From CAZNXJ01 sp964577115 (GTDB taxonomy: Bacteria; Planctomycetota; Planctomycetia; Pirellulales; Pirellulaceae): 64,000 bases of DNA. Positions 43,784-52,742 of this stretch are shown piece after piece. The translations under genes were made by a program, and so were the position numbers. Each line of letters starts with the position of its first letter. The first letter of the stretch is position 1. The DNA lies in contig CAZNXJ010000001.1 of the NCBI GenBank assembly GCA_964577115.1, forward strand, positions 62,001 to 126,000, read 5' to 3'. The notes under the pieces are model-generated. The model was not told the origin of the DNA, ran no database searches, and saw nothing but the letters and a program-made list of their open reading frames with translations.

Positions 43784-45258
43784 GCGAACTGCATCTCCCT
43801 TGGTTGGAACTGGCCCTCGTCTGCCCCCTGATTGGTGCACTTTGGACGAGCCGGCTACGCGACGTGGAGGCTGCTTATCGAACGTGTATTACGTTCGCCC
43901 TGGCCACGTTGATCTTTGCCGTCGGCGCATGGCGCGACTTCAATTCGCTGGGCACACTGCAAGCGCACGACCGCTGGGATGTGATGTCCCGAGTACTCGG
44001 CCCCGAAGCGCTCGTCATCGATCGCCTCAACGCGCCACTGCTGGCGATGGCCGCACTCCTCTACCTGCTCACCGCGCTCGCGACTTCGCGCAACAAGGCG
44101 CGTCGCTTCTCGTTCACTTGGATCCTGATTTCGGAAGCCATTCTGCTGGCCACCTTCAGTTGCCGCGAACCGTGGGGCATCATTGCATTGCTCGTGGCCG
44201 GAGCCATTCATCCGATCGTCGAATTGCGGAGCCGCCGCAAGCCCGTGCGGATGTTTCTGCTGTATCTGGGCACTTGCGTAGTCTTGCTGGCCGCGGGCCA
44301 GGCCGTTGTGGAAAGTGAAGGACCGGCGCGCGTCCACTCGCTGCTCGCCGTCGGCCTGCTGCTCGTGGGTATCCTCATCCGCAGCGGAATCGCTCCGTTC
44401 CACAGTTGGCTACCGGATCTTTTCGAGAACGCCTCGTTTGGTACGGCGCTCCTATTTGCCACGCCGATGGTCGGCGCTTACGCGGCCGTGCGGCTGGTCC
44501 TCCCCGTCGCGTCCGACGCCGCGCTTCGGAGCATGGGGCTGCTGTCCTTGGCAACGGCCGTCTATGCGGGCGGGATGGCGCTTATTCAGCGCGACGCGCG
44601 ACGGTTCTTTTGCTTCCTGCTGCTCAGCCATTCCGCGCTCGTCCTGGTCGGACTCGAAACGATCACTCCGGTCGGGCTGACCGGTGCGCTCTGTGTCTGG
44701 CTGTCGGTGGGTGTGGCGCTCACTGGATTCGGGCTTACACTTCGCTCGGTCGAAGCACGCACCGGCCGTTTGTCGATGCATCGCTTTCATGGTCTGGGAG
44801 AACACGCGCCGACGCTGGCAGGCTTTTTCCTGCTGACGGGCCTCGCCAGCGTCGGCTTCCCGGGCACCTTCGGATTCGTCGGGACCGAGTTGCTTGTCGA
44901 GGGCGCCGTCGAGGCCTATCCGTTCGTCGGTATCGCCGTCGTGGCAGCCGCGGCGCTGAACGGAATTGCGGTCGTTCACGCCTATTTTCGCGTGTTTGCC
45001 GGGGCGCGTCATTTTGCGACGGTCCCGCTAAATCGCCGGCGCCGCGAGTACGTTTCGGTCATGGTGCTGGCCGTACTGCTCCTAGGAGGCGGGCTGCTGC
45101 CGCAACCCGGCGTTCAGTCCCGCTACGACGCGGCTCGCGAGATCGTTGGCCGGTCACAGGATACTCCGGCCACGTCAACTCACGCGCTTGCTGCGAATTC
45201 GATCAACCACTCGCCGACCGAGGCTGCGCCTCAATCGAGCGTCCTCGTTAGCGAGTGA
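43780..45258 (+). CDS. Second antiporter-like membrane subunit (NuoM-like) of the Dab operon
   Basis: The 492-residue, polytopic protein is another complex I antiporter-type subunit: LIRSGIAPFHSWLPDLFENA aligns with the NuoM/NuoL broken-helix segment. At the place of the conserved Lys it has Arg (LIRSGIAPF). MSELHLPWLELALVCPLIG is the likely N-terminus, its ATG overlapping the dabB stop by 4 nt. The order dabA, dabB, NuoM-like indicates a three-part transporter rather than the two-part form best known. The C-terminal 45 residues are a polar Ala/Ser/Thr-rich tail. It is not part of a complex I operon: no other nuo genes are present. Confidence 0.85.
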   Translation: MSELHLPWLELALVCPLIGALWTSRLRDVEAAYRTCITFALATLIFAVGAWRDFNSLGTLQAHDRWDVMSRVLGPEALVIDRLNAPLLAMAALLYLLTALATSRNKARRFSFTWILISEAILLATFSCREPWGIIALLVAGAIHPIVELRSRRKPVRMFLLYLGTCVVLLAAGQAVVESEGPARVHSLLAVGLLLVGILIRSGIAPFHSWLPDLFENASFGTALLFATPMVGAYAAVRLVLPVASDAALRSMGLLSLATAVYAGGMALIQRDARRFFCFLLLSHSALVLVGLETITPVGLTGALCVWLSVGVALTGFGLTLRSVEARTGRLSMHRFHGLGEHAPTLAGFFLLTGLASVGFPGTFGFVGTELLVEGAVEAYPFVGIAVVAAAALNGIAVVHAYFRVFAGARHFATVPLNRRRREYVSVMVLAVLLLGGGLLPQPGVQSRYDAAREIVGRSQDTPATSTHALAANSINHSPTEAAPQSSVLVSE

Positions 45259-45288
45259 CCCAAGCGATTTACTTAATCGAGGAGAACG

Positions 45289-46956
45289 ATGGATACTCAG
45301 ACCACGCGCACACCACGCGATGATGTTCCCCGCGGCGACGCCGCGGGATTCGTTCGCTACTTTCGTTCGGACGTCATCTCCGGCTTTCTCGTCTTCCTGA
45401 TCGCCCTGCCGCTCTGTCTTGGCATTTCACTGGCCAGCGGTTATCCCGCCATTGCCGGAGTCTTCACGGCCATCATCGGCGCGATCCTCTCGACGTTTAT
45501 CAGCAATTCCGAGCTGACGATCAAAGGACCGGCGGCTGGCCTGATCGTGATTGCCATCGGAGCCATCAACCAGCTATCCGAAATTTATGGTCCCGAGCGG
45601 GCCTACCCCTTGGCGCTCGGGATCGGTGTCGCCGCGGGCGTCATGCAGATCCTGTTCGCCCTGTTTCGGACGGGGATTCTCGGCGAGTTCTTTCCGACAT
45701 CAACGGTCCATGGCATGCTCGCCGCGATCGGCATCATCATCATCGCCAAACAGATTCATTTGGCTTTCGGAGTGATGGATGCAACCGGCGAGCCCCTCGA
45801 ATTGCTCGCAGAAATCCCCGCTTCCATCCAGCGCATGAATCCGGAGATCGCCTTGATCGGCGTCGTAAGCCTCATCATTCTCTTCGGCTGGGGCTTTATC
45901 AAAAACCGGTACGTGCGCATGATCCCGGCTCCCATGGTCGTTGTGCTAGTTGCCGTGCCGCTCGGCATACTCTTCGACCTGTCCCATGAACATACGTATT
46001 CTCTGCTAGGCCACGAGTATGAGCTTGGCGAGCGTTTTCTGGTCGCGGTGCCGAGCAACATGCTCAATGCGATACGCCTACCCGATTTCGAAGCACTGAC
46101 GACCGTAGTCGGCTGGAAATGGGCGGTCATGTTCGCCTTGATCGGCAGTCTCGAGTCGCTGCTTAGCGCCAAGGCGATCGACATGCTTGACCCCTATCAG
46201 CGAAAAACCAATCTCGATCGCGACATGCTGGCGATCGGCATCGGCAACACGATCAGCGCCTGTATCGGCGGCCTCCCGATGATCTCGGAAATCGTCCGCA
46301 GCAAGGCCAACATCGATAACGGTGCCAAGACGCGCTTTGCCGACTTGTGGCACGGGGTGTTTCTGCTCTTGTTCGTGGCCCTGCTTCCGGGCCTCATTCA
46401 TCGCATTCCCCTTGCCGCGCTGGCCGCTATGCTGACCTACACGGGCTACCGGCTCGCTTCGCCCAAGGAGTTCGTCAACGTCTTCAAGATCGGCAAGGAA
46501 CAGCTCATCATCTTTACGTCGACGATCGTGGCCGTTCTGGCCACCGATTTATTGATCGGGATCGCCATCGGCATCGGGGTGAAGATCTTCATTCATATTC
46601 TCAATGGCGTTCCGCTGCGTTCCCTTTTCCGTCCCCACCTGGATGTGCAGGAAGGTGAAGACGGCGTGGTCGTCATCCGGGCCAACCATTCCGCCGTTTT
46701 CAGTAATTGGATTCCCTTCCGCAAGACAATCGAAAACCTGGGTCTGTCGCGGCGGAACGACATCGTGATCGATCTATCGAATACCCGGCTCGTCGATCAC
46801 AGCGTGATGGAGAAACTGCATGAGATGCAGCGCGACTTCGAGCGCGAGCAGCTCTCGCTTGAAATCGTCGGGCTCGACGAACATGTCGGGCTGTCCGAGC
46901 ACGAACTCGCGGCCCGCAAGCGGCGTTCACGGCGCGTTGCGAGGGCCGGTGCGTAA
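45289..46956 (+). CDS. SulP-family anion transporter with STAS domain, probable bicarbonate transporter
   Basis: The 555-residue protein has the SulP membrane core (LPLCLGISLASGYPAIAGVF, GPAAGLIVIAIGAI, FPTSTVHGMLAAIGI) and a C-terminal STAS domain (about 440-535; DIVIDLSNTRLVDHSVMEKL). GAGGAGAACG precedes the ATG. SulP proteins carry sulfate, bicarbonate and other anions. Being 30 nt after the Dab-operon genes and on the same strand, bicarbonate is the best guess; a separate sulfate ABC transporter in the window makes sulfate less needed here. No fused carbonic anhydrase domain is present. Confidence 0.9.
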   Translation: MDTQTTRTPRDDVPRGDAAGFVRYFRSDVISGFLVFLIALPLCLGISLASGYPAIAGVFTAIIGAILSTFISNSELTIKGPAAGLIVIAIGAINQLSEIYGPERAYPLALGIGVAAGVMQILFALFRTGILGEFFPTSTVHGMLAAIGIIIIAKQIHLAFGVMDATGEPLELLAEIPASIQRMNPEIALIGVVSLIILFGWGFIKNRYVRMIPAPMVVVLVAVPLGILFDLSHEHTYSLLGHEYELGERFLVAVPSNMLNAIRLPDFEALTTVVGWKWAVMFALIGSLESLLSAKAIDMLDPYQRKTNLDRDMLAIGIGNTISACIGGLPMISEIVRSKANIDNGAKTRFADLWHGVFLLLFVALLPGLIHRIPLAALAAMLTYTGYRLASPKEFVNVFKIGKEQLIIFTSTIVAVLATDLLIGIAIGIGVKIFIHILNGVPLRSLFRPHLDVQEGEDGVVVIRANHSAVFSNWIPFRKTIENLGLSRRNDIVIDLSNTRLVDHSVMEKLHEMQRDFEREQLSLEIVGLDEHVGLSEHELAARKRRSRRVARAGA

Positions 46957-46973
46957 ACGCAATTTGCGAGTAA

Positions 46974-47043
46974 ATCTCCAGCAGGCGTCTGCATTGACTT
47001 CGCTGAGTATCTGGTGACGCGACCAGACGTTCTGCTGGAGATC
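46974..47043. terminator. Long imperfect inverted repeat between convergent sulP and porin genes
   Basis: ATCTCCAGCAGGCGTCTG at 46974-46991 pairs with 47024-47043 (ATCTCCAGCAGAACGTCTG on the opposite strand), giving an 11-bp and a 6-bp stem around a loop of about 32 nt. The element ends CTTTATCTTCC on the plus side. Its position between the two convergent stop codons suggests a bidirectional transcript end. Confidence 0.45.
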
Positions 47044-47120
47044 TTTATCTTCCTGAGGATTGTCGGCCGTGGGTTCGGCGGATGGCGCCGACGCGGCGCG
47101 GCAACGGCGCTGAATGGGCG

Positions 47121-48710
47121 CTAGAACGCGACCTCGAACCGCGCGGCGTAAATATCGGTATCGCTGTCGCCCAGCGCGCGGTTGTCCAGGAAGGCGTGAA
47201 TCCAGTTGAACTGCACTTTGGTGTAGGAATTCCAGAACCAGTTGAGGCCCAGTGTGGTGTCGTGCAGACGGCCGGGATTGGGAGTCGGCGGTGGCCCTGC
47301 GGCCACGAGGACAGGGGCCGCATTCGCATCATTCAGATCAACATAGCTCCAGCGCCCCACAACCTCCCAAGCGCCCCAGCCACAGACGACGCTCTTTCGT
47401 CCGAGTGAAAAGAATTCCGTGAAGGGAACAACTCGGTCGAACGCTCCGACCGTGCGGTTATACGTCCGGTGCTCGCCGGTCAGGAAATAACCCACCTGAA
47501 GATAGGCACCATCGAAGTTGGCCGACGGGGCCCCGATTTGATCCACCTGCGTCGACATGTACTCGGCCTGGAAGTGTGCCGAACCGAATTGGCCAGCGAG
47601 CTCAACGCCGTACAGGTGATATTGATCCGCCAGCAGGCGCCCGGTATCGGCGAAAAAGGGAACGCCGGCCGCCGTCAGGCCGGCCCCGTCCGGATCGCCA
47701 ACAAAGAACTCGGGGATCACTCGCGCCTGATAGCTGTTTCCATGCTCGGTACCGCCGGTAATTCGGCTGTAGTTGTAGCTACCACCGATGTGAAGCAAGT
47801 AACGTCCATCGGAGAATTCGTCGTACCAGAGCAGATGCGTTGCGCGCCCTGAGAAGGACGTTCCTCCACCATCCCCAATGTCGGTAGCGAAGCGCGTATC
47901 GCCGAGTGGAGCATTGTTGAAGCCACCAGTGCGATAGATGCCGTAGGCCCAACTGGTCCGCTGCGAATCACTTACATCGTAGGCCATGATGCCGACGCGT
48001 CGGAATGGAACAAACGCCTGAAACGGCAAGGATCGTTCGAGAAACTCCAGCTGGCGAACGGACGTTGCCGCGTCCATGCTGAAGGGTTGGCGGAAATGCC
48101 CGATGCGCACGTTGCCCAAGAAGGGCACCCCCGTCTGCTCGCCCCAGACATCCATAAAGCTGGGACGCCCGGCCGTGGCAAAGTCCATTTCGATCGAATA
48201 ATTCGTGAACTCAGTGACGCTGCCCAGCGCTTGCAGACGTGCGCGCCGGAAGCCGACTCCGTTTTGGATGTCGCCAAGCGTCGCCATACTCACGGCATCC
48301 TGATCAAAGTTGCCGGCGTCGAGATGCATGAAGCCGCTGAGCCGCGCGGTCGGGAAGCGCGGTCCAGGGCTTTCATGGTTCAGATGGCTTTCAATCGCCG
48401 TCAGCCGCTGCTCGGTTGCCGGAACCGGCGGGTTGCCATCAGCATGAACGTAGGTGAACGGCTGAGCGGGCAGGAGTTCAGACGGCCCGTTTCCGGCCTG
48501 CTGCGACAGCGTCGCAATATGCCGCTCGGCGATCTCCAGCCGTTCGAGGACCTCTTGATACTCCGACCAGCTCGGCCCCGCCGCCACGTCGTCTTGCACG
48601 GCGGCTGCATGGGGGAAGACAGCTTCTCCCTGTGCGCGGGCCGTGCCGCTGTTCAGCACTGCCAAAGCCAGCCCGAACACACAGCTTCGCCAAACCGCAA
48701 TCTTTCGCAT
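47121..48710 (-). CDS. Outer-membrane porin (phosphate-selective porin O/P-like)
   Basis: The 529-residue form starts at 48710, where AAGGGGGG precedes the ATG, with a signal peptide ending at TARAQ (about residue 27). A short coiled coil follows (about 50-70, EYQEVLERLEIAERHIATLS), then a beta-barrel: alternating strands such as LSGFMHLDAGNFDQD, FRRARLQALGSVTEFTNYSI and GNVRIGHFRQPFSMD, and a final strand AARFEVAF ending in Phe, as outer-membrane barrels do. Solute choice is unknown. It sits between the carbon-uptake operon and the sulfate regulator and might admit either anion; that is speculation. Confidence 0.87.
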   Translation of the reverse strand: MRKIAVWRSCVFGLALAVLNSGTARAQGEAVFPHAAAVQDDVAAGPSWSEYQEVLERLEIAERHIATLSQQAGNGPSELLPAQPFTYVHADGNPPVPATEQRLTAIESHLNHESPGPRFPTARLSGFMHLDAGNFDQDAVSMATLGDIQNGVGFRRARLQALGSVTEFTNYSIEMDFATAGRPSFMDVWGEQTGVPFLGNVRIGHFRQPFSMDAATSVRQLEFLERSLPFQAFVPFRRVGIMAYDVSDSQRTSWAYGIYRTGGFNNAPLGDTRFATDIGDGGGTSFSGRATHLLWYDEFSDGRYLLHIGGSYNYSRITGGTEHGNSYQARVIPEFFVGDPDGAGLTAAGVPFFADTGRLLADQYHLYGVELAGQFGSAHFQAEYMSTQVDQIGAPSANFDGAYLQVGYFLTGEHRTYNRTVGAFDRVVPFTEFFSLGRKSVVCGWGAWEVVGRWSYVDLNDANAAPVLVAAGPPPTPNPGRLHDTTLGLNWFWNSYTKVQFNWIHAFLDNRALGDSDTDIYAARFEVAF

Positions 48711-48943
48711 GACGGCGTCCCCCCTTCGATTTCGCAGCGATTGCCACCAGTGTGGATTATCGGGGAGCTGCGTGTTGTGCCTTGGGGAAGTATTCTGCCG
48801 CCAATATCGCCCACCAGAACAGTACAAACGGTACACGCCGCATTAAAAGCTCGTTATAAACCCGATCGCGGCAAAAGCACGGCTGCTTTTCATCCGTTCC
48901 CACCCATATCCAATCGGGGATCGACTACCACAAATTCGGGCGG

Positions 48944-50563
48944 CTATCGACGAAACTCGTTCCAGTCGATGCCCAGCTTTCTCATCTTGGACCGCAGCGT
49001 GTGCGGATTCATTTTCAATAGCTGAGCGGCACCGCGCGGTCCTTCGATGCGGCCGGCCGTGATTCGCAGGGCTTGCCGGATGTGATCGCGGATCGCATCG
49101 TCCAGCGATGGAAACTCGTCCGGTGGCCTCGGCACAGGCCCTCGCGGCGGATCGGGAGCACGCAGCTGCTCTGCACGATCCGCGGCACGGTCGCCGACGG
49201 ACGCGCCCAGCGCGGCGGCGATCTCCAGACACTTGCCATCCCCTAGAATCGCCGCGCGATCGATGACCGTTCCGAGTTCCCGCACGTTACCGGGCCAGGT
49301 GTACTGCGCCAGCAGTTCAATGTCGCTCGGCGTGGGCATCACGGCCGGTAGACCGAACCGAGCGGCAGCGCGCTGCGCGAAATGCCGAGCCAGGTCGGGT
49401 ATGTCGCCCAGTCGCTCACGCAAGGGCGGCAGCAAGATCGGGAATACGGCCAGGCGATACCACAGGTCTTCCCGGAATTCACGGCTCTCGACCATCGCCG
49501 CCAGATTGCGGTGCGTTGCGGCAATGATCCGCACATCCACACGAACCGATTGCTGCCCGCCGACACGCTCGAGATATCCATCCTGAAGAACGCGCAGCAA
49601 ACGCACCTGCGCGGCCAACGGCAGTTCACCGATCTCGTCGAGAAACAACGTTCCCCCGTCCGCCCGTTCAAACCAGCCTTGCCGCATCTCGGCCGCGCCC
49701 GTAAAGCTCCCCTTTTCGTGCCCGAAGAGCTGCGAATCAATGAGCTCGCTCGGGATCGCTCCGCAATTCACACGCATAAACGGCCCGGCGTGACGCGCGG
49801 AACGGAGATGGACGGCGCGTGCGATCACTTCCTTGCCGGTTCCGGTCTCACCGAGCAGCAGCACGGGAGCATCCGAGCGGGCCACGAGCGCCACCCGCTC
49901 CATCACGCGCTTCAAACCTCCGTCGGCGCCGACAACCGTCTCGGTCAGATCGCTGCGCCCAAGCCGAGCCAACAACGACTGACGCTCCGCCTCGGCCGCT
50001 TCGCGCAGCGTTGCCAGTTCGTGCATGCGCTGGTAGTTGGCCAGAGCGGAGGAGAAAGGATCGAGCAGCCGCGAGGCGACGCGCTGGTGCTCGGCCGTGA
50101 ACTGGGCGCCGGGCTCGGCCAGCAACAGCAGAATCCCAGCCGGCTCGCCGGCATGTTTCAGCGGTCCGGCGAGCACGTCCTCGGACTGCTCGCGGCCGAC
50201 CAACATTCGCCCGTCTGCCGTATCGGTCCGCACCCGCTCGGCGCCCCTTGTCCGCTGGCACCAGGCACGCAGGCGACGCCACTGGGCGGTCGCGAGCACC
50301 TCGGCCGAGGGCAGTTCCGCGCCTTGCTCTTCGGCATAGCCCGCCACGGTCGCCACGGACCGGTGAGCCGGCTCGAGTTGCCGCACGACGATTCCTGCTG
50401 CGGGGAGCGCTCGCCTCACTAGCTGCCCCACTTCGGGCAGCGCTCGCCCCAGATCGGACTGCCGGCCCAAGGCCCGCCACACCTCGGCTTCCAATTGCTG
50501 CATCGTTCCCGCCGCTGGCTCGCTTCGCCCCATGACATTTAACAGATTTCCGTGAAATATCAT
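48944..50563 (-). CDS. Sigma-54-dependent activator (GAF, AAA+, Fis-type HTH)
   Basis: The protein has an N-terminal GAF-like sensor (about 25-185), the AAA+ activator domain with Walker A GETGTGKE (238-245), the sigma-54 contact loop as GSFTGA (285-290, a variant of GAFTGA), Walker B GGTLFLDEIGELP, and a C-terminal Fis-type helix-turn-helix (GRIEGPRGAAQLLKMNPHTL). It activates transcription by the sigma-54 polymerase. It is divergent from the sulfate transporter operon, which has a matching -24/-12 promoter. The start is uncertain: ATGs at 50563, 50533 and 50503 are in frame, the first lying inside a palindrome likely bound by this protein. Confidence 0.93.
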   Translation of the reverse strand: MIFHGNLLNVMGRSEPAAGTMQQLEAEVWRALGRQSDLGRALPEVGQLVRRALPAAGIVVRQLEPAHRSVATVAGYAEEQGAELPSAEVLATAQWRRLRAWCQRTRGAERVRTDTADGRMLVGREQSEDVLAGPLKHAGEPAGILLLLAEPGAQFTAEHQRVASRLLDPFSSALANYQRMHELATLREAAEAERQSLLARLGRSDLTETVVGADGGLKRVMERVALVARSDAPVLLLGETGTGKEVIARAVHLRSARHAGPFMRVNCGAIPSELIDSQLFGHEKGSFTGAAEMRQGWFERADGGTLFLDEIGELPLAAQVRLLRVLQDGYLERVGGQQSVRVDVRIIAATHRNLAAMVESREFREDLWYRLAVFPILLPPLRERLGDIPDLARHFAQRAAARFGLPAVMPTPSDIELLAQYTWPGNVRELGTVIDRAAILGDGKCLEIAAALGASVGDRAADRAEQLRAPDPPRGPVPRPPDEFPSLDDAIRDHIRQALRITAGRIEGPRGAAQLLKMNPHTLRSKMRKLGIDWNEFRR

Positions 50564-50590
50564 GGTACTATCCCATGACTATTCACGGAA
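50548..50590. promoter_or_regulatory. Palindrome, probable upstream activator site for the sulfate operon
   Basis: TTCCGTGAAATATCATGG (50548-50565) matches the inverted complement of 50573-50590 at 15 of 18 positions, around a 7-nt centre. It lies 71-125 nt upstream of the sigma-54 promoter, normal for an enhancer site, and covers the first possible start codon of the activator, so it may also mediate autoregulation. Confidence 0.6.
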
Positions 50591-50660
50591 GAGGAATTGC
50601 GCTGGCGGTCTAGGTGGACTATTCCTGCGGAATACGCGGGTTTTTTGAATCTTTCGGTTC

Positions 50661-50676
50661 CGGCACGGTCGTTGCG
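50661..50676 (+). promoter_or_regulatory. Sigma-54 (-24/-12) promoter of the sulfate ABC operon
   Basis: CGGCACGGTCGTTGCG matches the sigma-54 consensus TGGCACG-N4-TTGC at every core base except the first T. GG (50662-50663) and GC (50674-50675) are exactly 10 nt apart, as required. Transcription would start near 50687, about 30 or 67 nt before the two possible start codons of the binding-protein gene. Confidence 0.75.
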
Positions 50677-50753
50677 TTTGGGGGCTCGGCCGAGCACTCG
50701 TCGCGAGGGCTCATTCGATGACCGAAGCACTGTTGCCCAGGAAGGCATTCCCC

Positions 50754-51863
50754 ATGGCGTTGAGTACCACTGACGAACACCGCGTATCTTTCCCAGCGCT
50801 CCTCACGGCGATACTCCTTCTGCTCACCGGCTGCCAGCCCAATTCCGCGACTCGATCCGGAGCGGACGGTGTGAAGGAAGTGCACCTGCTGAATGTGTCC
50901 TATGATCCGACGCGAGAACTCTACGAAGCGTTCAACAAGGGCTTTGTTGCCGAGTACGAGCGCACGCATGGCGTGCGTGTGACGATCGACCAGTCGCATG
51001 GCGGTTCGGGCAAGCAGGCGCGGGCTGTTATCGACGGGCTGGAGGCCGACGTCGTAACGCTGGCCCTCGGGTTCGACATCGACGTGATAGCCGAGCGCGG
51101 TCTGATTGCCTCGGACTGGCGAAGCCGGTTCCCGAGCAACAGCGCGCCGTACACCTCGACAATCGTCTTTCTCGTGCGGAAGGGCAATCCCAAGCAGATC
51201 CACGATTGGAAGGATCTCGTCAAGCCCGGCGTGGAAATCATTACGCCGAATCCGAAGACGAGCGGCGGGGCCCGGTGGAATTATTTAGCGGCGTGGGGTG
51301 CCGAGCTGCATCGGCAGCTGGGGGGCTTCGAGGCACTGAAGGATCCTGCCGCGGCGGAGACGGTAGAGGCCGCAAACAAGTCGGCTCGTGAATTTGTCAC
51401 CGCGCTGTTCCAGCGTGTCCCGGTCTTGGATACGGGTGCACGCGGGTCCACGAACACGTTTGTGCAGCGAGGCATCGGGGATGTGTTGCTGGCGTGGGAG
51501 AACGAGGCTTTTCTGGCACTCAAGCAGGAAGGGGCGGACAAGCTAGAAATCGTTGTTCCGTCGATCAGCATCCTTGCCGAACCTCCCGTGGCCATCGTCG
51601 ATTCCGTTGTCGATCGGCGCGGGACGCGCGAGGTGGCGGAGGCGTACTTGCAGCACCTTTATTCGCCGTTTGGCCAGCAGTTGGCAGCGCAGCACTTTTA
51701 TCGGCCGGCGCATGCCGAGCTCCTGTCGCAAGAACAGCGCGATCAGTTTGCGGACGTCGAGCTGTTTAAGCTGGAGGACGTGTTCGGCACTTGGGCGGAA
51801 GTCCAGGCAGAGCATTTCGCCGACGGTGGCATCTTTGACCAGATTTACCAGCCCGCGAAATAA
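50754..51863 (+). CDS. sbp: Sulfate ABC transporter, substrate-binding lipoprotein
   Basis: The protein binds sulfate outside the inner membrane and hands it to CysT/CysW. The ATG at 50754 has AGGAAGG 8 nt upstream; an alternative ATG at 50718 also has a GAGGG site. The N-terminus is a lipoprotein signal with lipobox LLTGC (Cys27). Family signatures are LLNVSYDPTRELYEAFN, IDQSHGGSGKQARAV, NPKTSGGARWNYLAAWG and ARGSTNTFVQRGIGDVLLAW. It is the first gene of the operon behind the sigma-54 promoter. Thiosulfate is an equally likely ligand from sequence alone. Confidence 0.95.
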   Translation: MALSTTDEHRVSFPALLTAILLLLTGCQPNSATRSGADGVKEVHLLNVSYDPTRELYEAFNKGFVAEYERTHGVRVTIDQSHGGSGKQARAVIDGLEADVVTLALGFDIDVIAERGLIASDWRSRFPSNSAPYTSTIVFLVRKGNPKQIHDWKDLVKPGVEIITPNPKTSGGARWNYLAAWGAELHRQLGGFEALKDPAAAETVEAANKSAREFVTALFQRVPVLDTGARGSTNTFVQRGIGDVLLAWENEAFLALKQEGADKLEIVVPSISILAEPPVAIVDSVVDRRGTREVAEAYLQHLYSPFGQQLAAQHFYRPAHAELLSQEQRDQFADVELFKLEDVFGTWAEVQAEHFADGGIFDQIYQPAK

Positions 51864-51899
51864 CCTCTCGCGGCCTCTCGACCGAAAGGTGCTGCTGCC

Positions 51900-52739
51900 A
51901 TGATTCGCCGCCGCAACACACCCCGCGTCTTGCCGGGATTCGGCCTGACGCTCGGGCTGACGCTGACCTACCTGAGCTGCATGGTGCTGATCCCACTCTC
52001 GGCCCTGTTTTTAAAACTCGGCACGAGCTCGTGGGCCGATTTCTGGGCAACCGTGACGGACGCGCGCGTGGTTGCGTCCTATCGCCTGACGATCGGGACC
52101 GCGTTCTTAGCTGCGGCCATCAACCTGGTGCTCGGCGGTCTGGTCGCCTGGACGCTGGTTCGCTATCGCTTTCCGGGGCGACGGTTCCTGGACGCGATCA
52201 TTGATCTGCCGTTCGCGTTGCCGACAGCCGTTTCGGGCATCGCCCTGACAACCCTGTATGCCCCTCAGGGTTGGCTGGGCCGACATCTCGTGCCGCTGGG
52301 AATTCAGGCCGCGTTTACGCCACTGGGCATCTTGCTCGCTTTCATCTTCGTTGGTCTTCCGTTTGTGGTGCGAACCTTGCAACCCGCCCTCGAAGAGCTC
52401 GACCCGCAGGTCGAAGAGGCGGCCGCCAGTCTCGGCGCGAGTCGCTGGCAGACGCTCCGCCGCGTCATCCTGCCGGCCGTTGTTCCCGCCCTGCTGACCG
52501 GATGCGCATTGGCCTTTGCCCGAGCGCTTGGTGAATACGGATCGGTCGTATTTATCTCGGGCAATATGCCGATGAAGACGGAGATCACCTCGCTGCTCAT
52601 CATCACCAAGCTCGAGCAGTACGACACGGCGGGAGCTGCCGCGCTGGCGGTCGTCATGCTGCTGGCCTCGTTCGGCGTCCTTCTGACGATCAACGTATTG
52701 CAGCACTTCGCCGGCCGCACGGCGCATCGAGGATCTTAA
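51900..52739 (+). CDS. cysT: Sulfate ABC transporter permease CysT (CysU)
   Basis: The 279-residue inner-membrane permease has six membrane segments and the coupling loop EEAAASLGASRWQTLRRVIL (EAA motif). LPFALPTAVSGIALTTLYAP, ALGEYGSVVFISGNMPMKTE and the length match CysT. It pairs with CysW to form the channel. It starts 36 nt after the binding-protein gene and ends 3 nt before cysW. Confidence 0.95.
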   Translation: MIRRRNTPRVLPGFGLTLGLTLTYLSCMVLIPLSALFLKLGTSSWADFWATVTDARVVASYRLTIGTAFLAAAINLVLGGLVAWTLVRYRFPGRRFLDAIIDLPFALPTAVSGIALTTLYAPQGWLGRHLVPLGIQAAFTPLGILLAFIFVGLPFVVRTLQPALEELDPQVEEAAASLGASRWQTLRRVILPAVVPALLTGCALAFARALGEYGSVVFISGNMPMKTEITSLLIITKLEQYDTAGAAALAVVMLLASFGVLLTINVLQHFAGRTAHRGS

Positions 52740-52742
52740 GCC

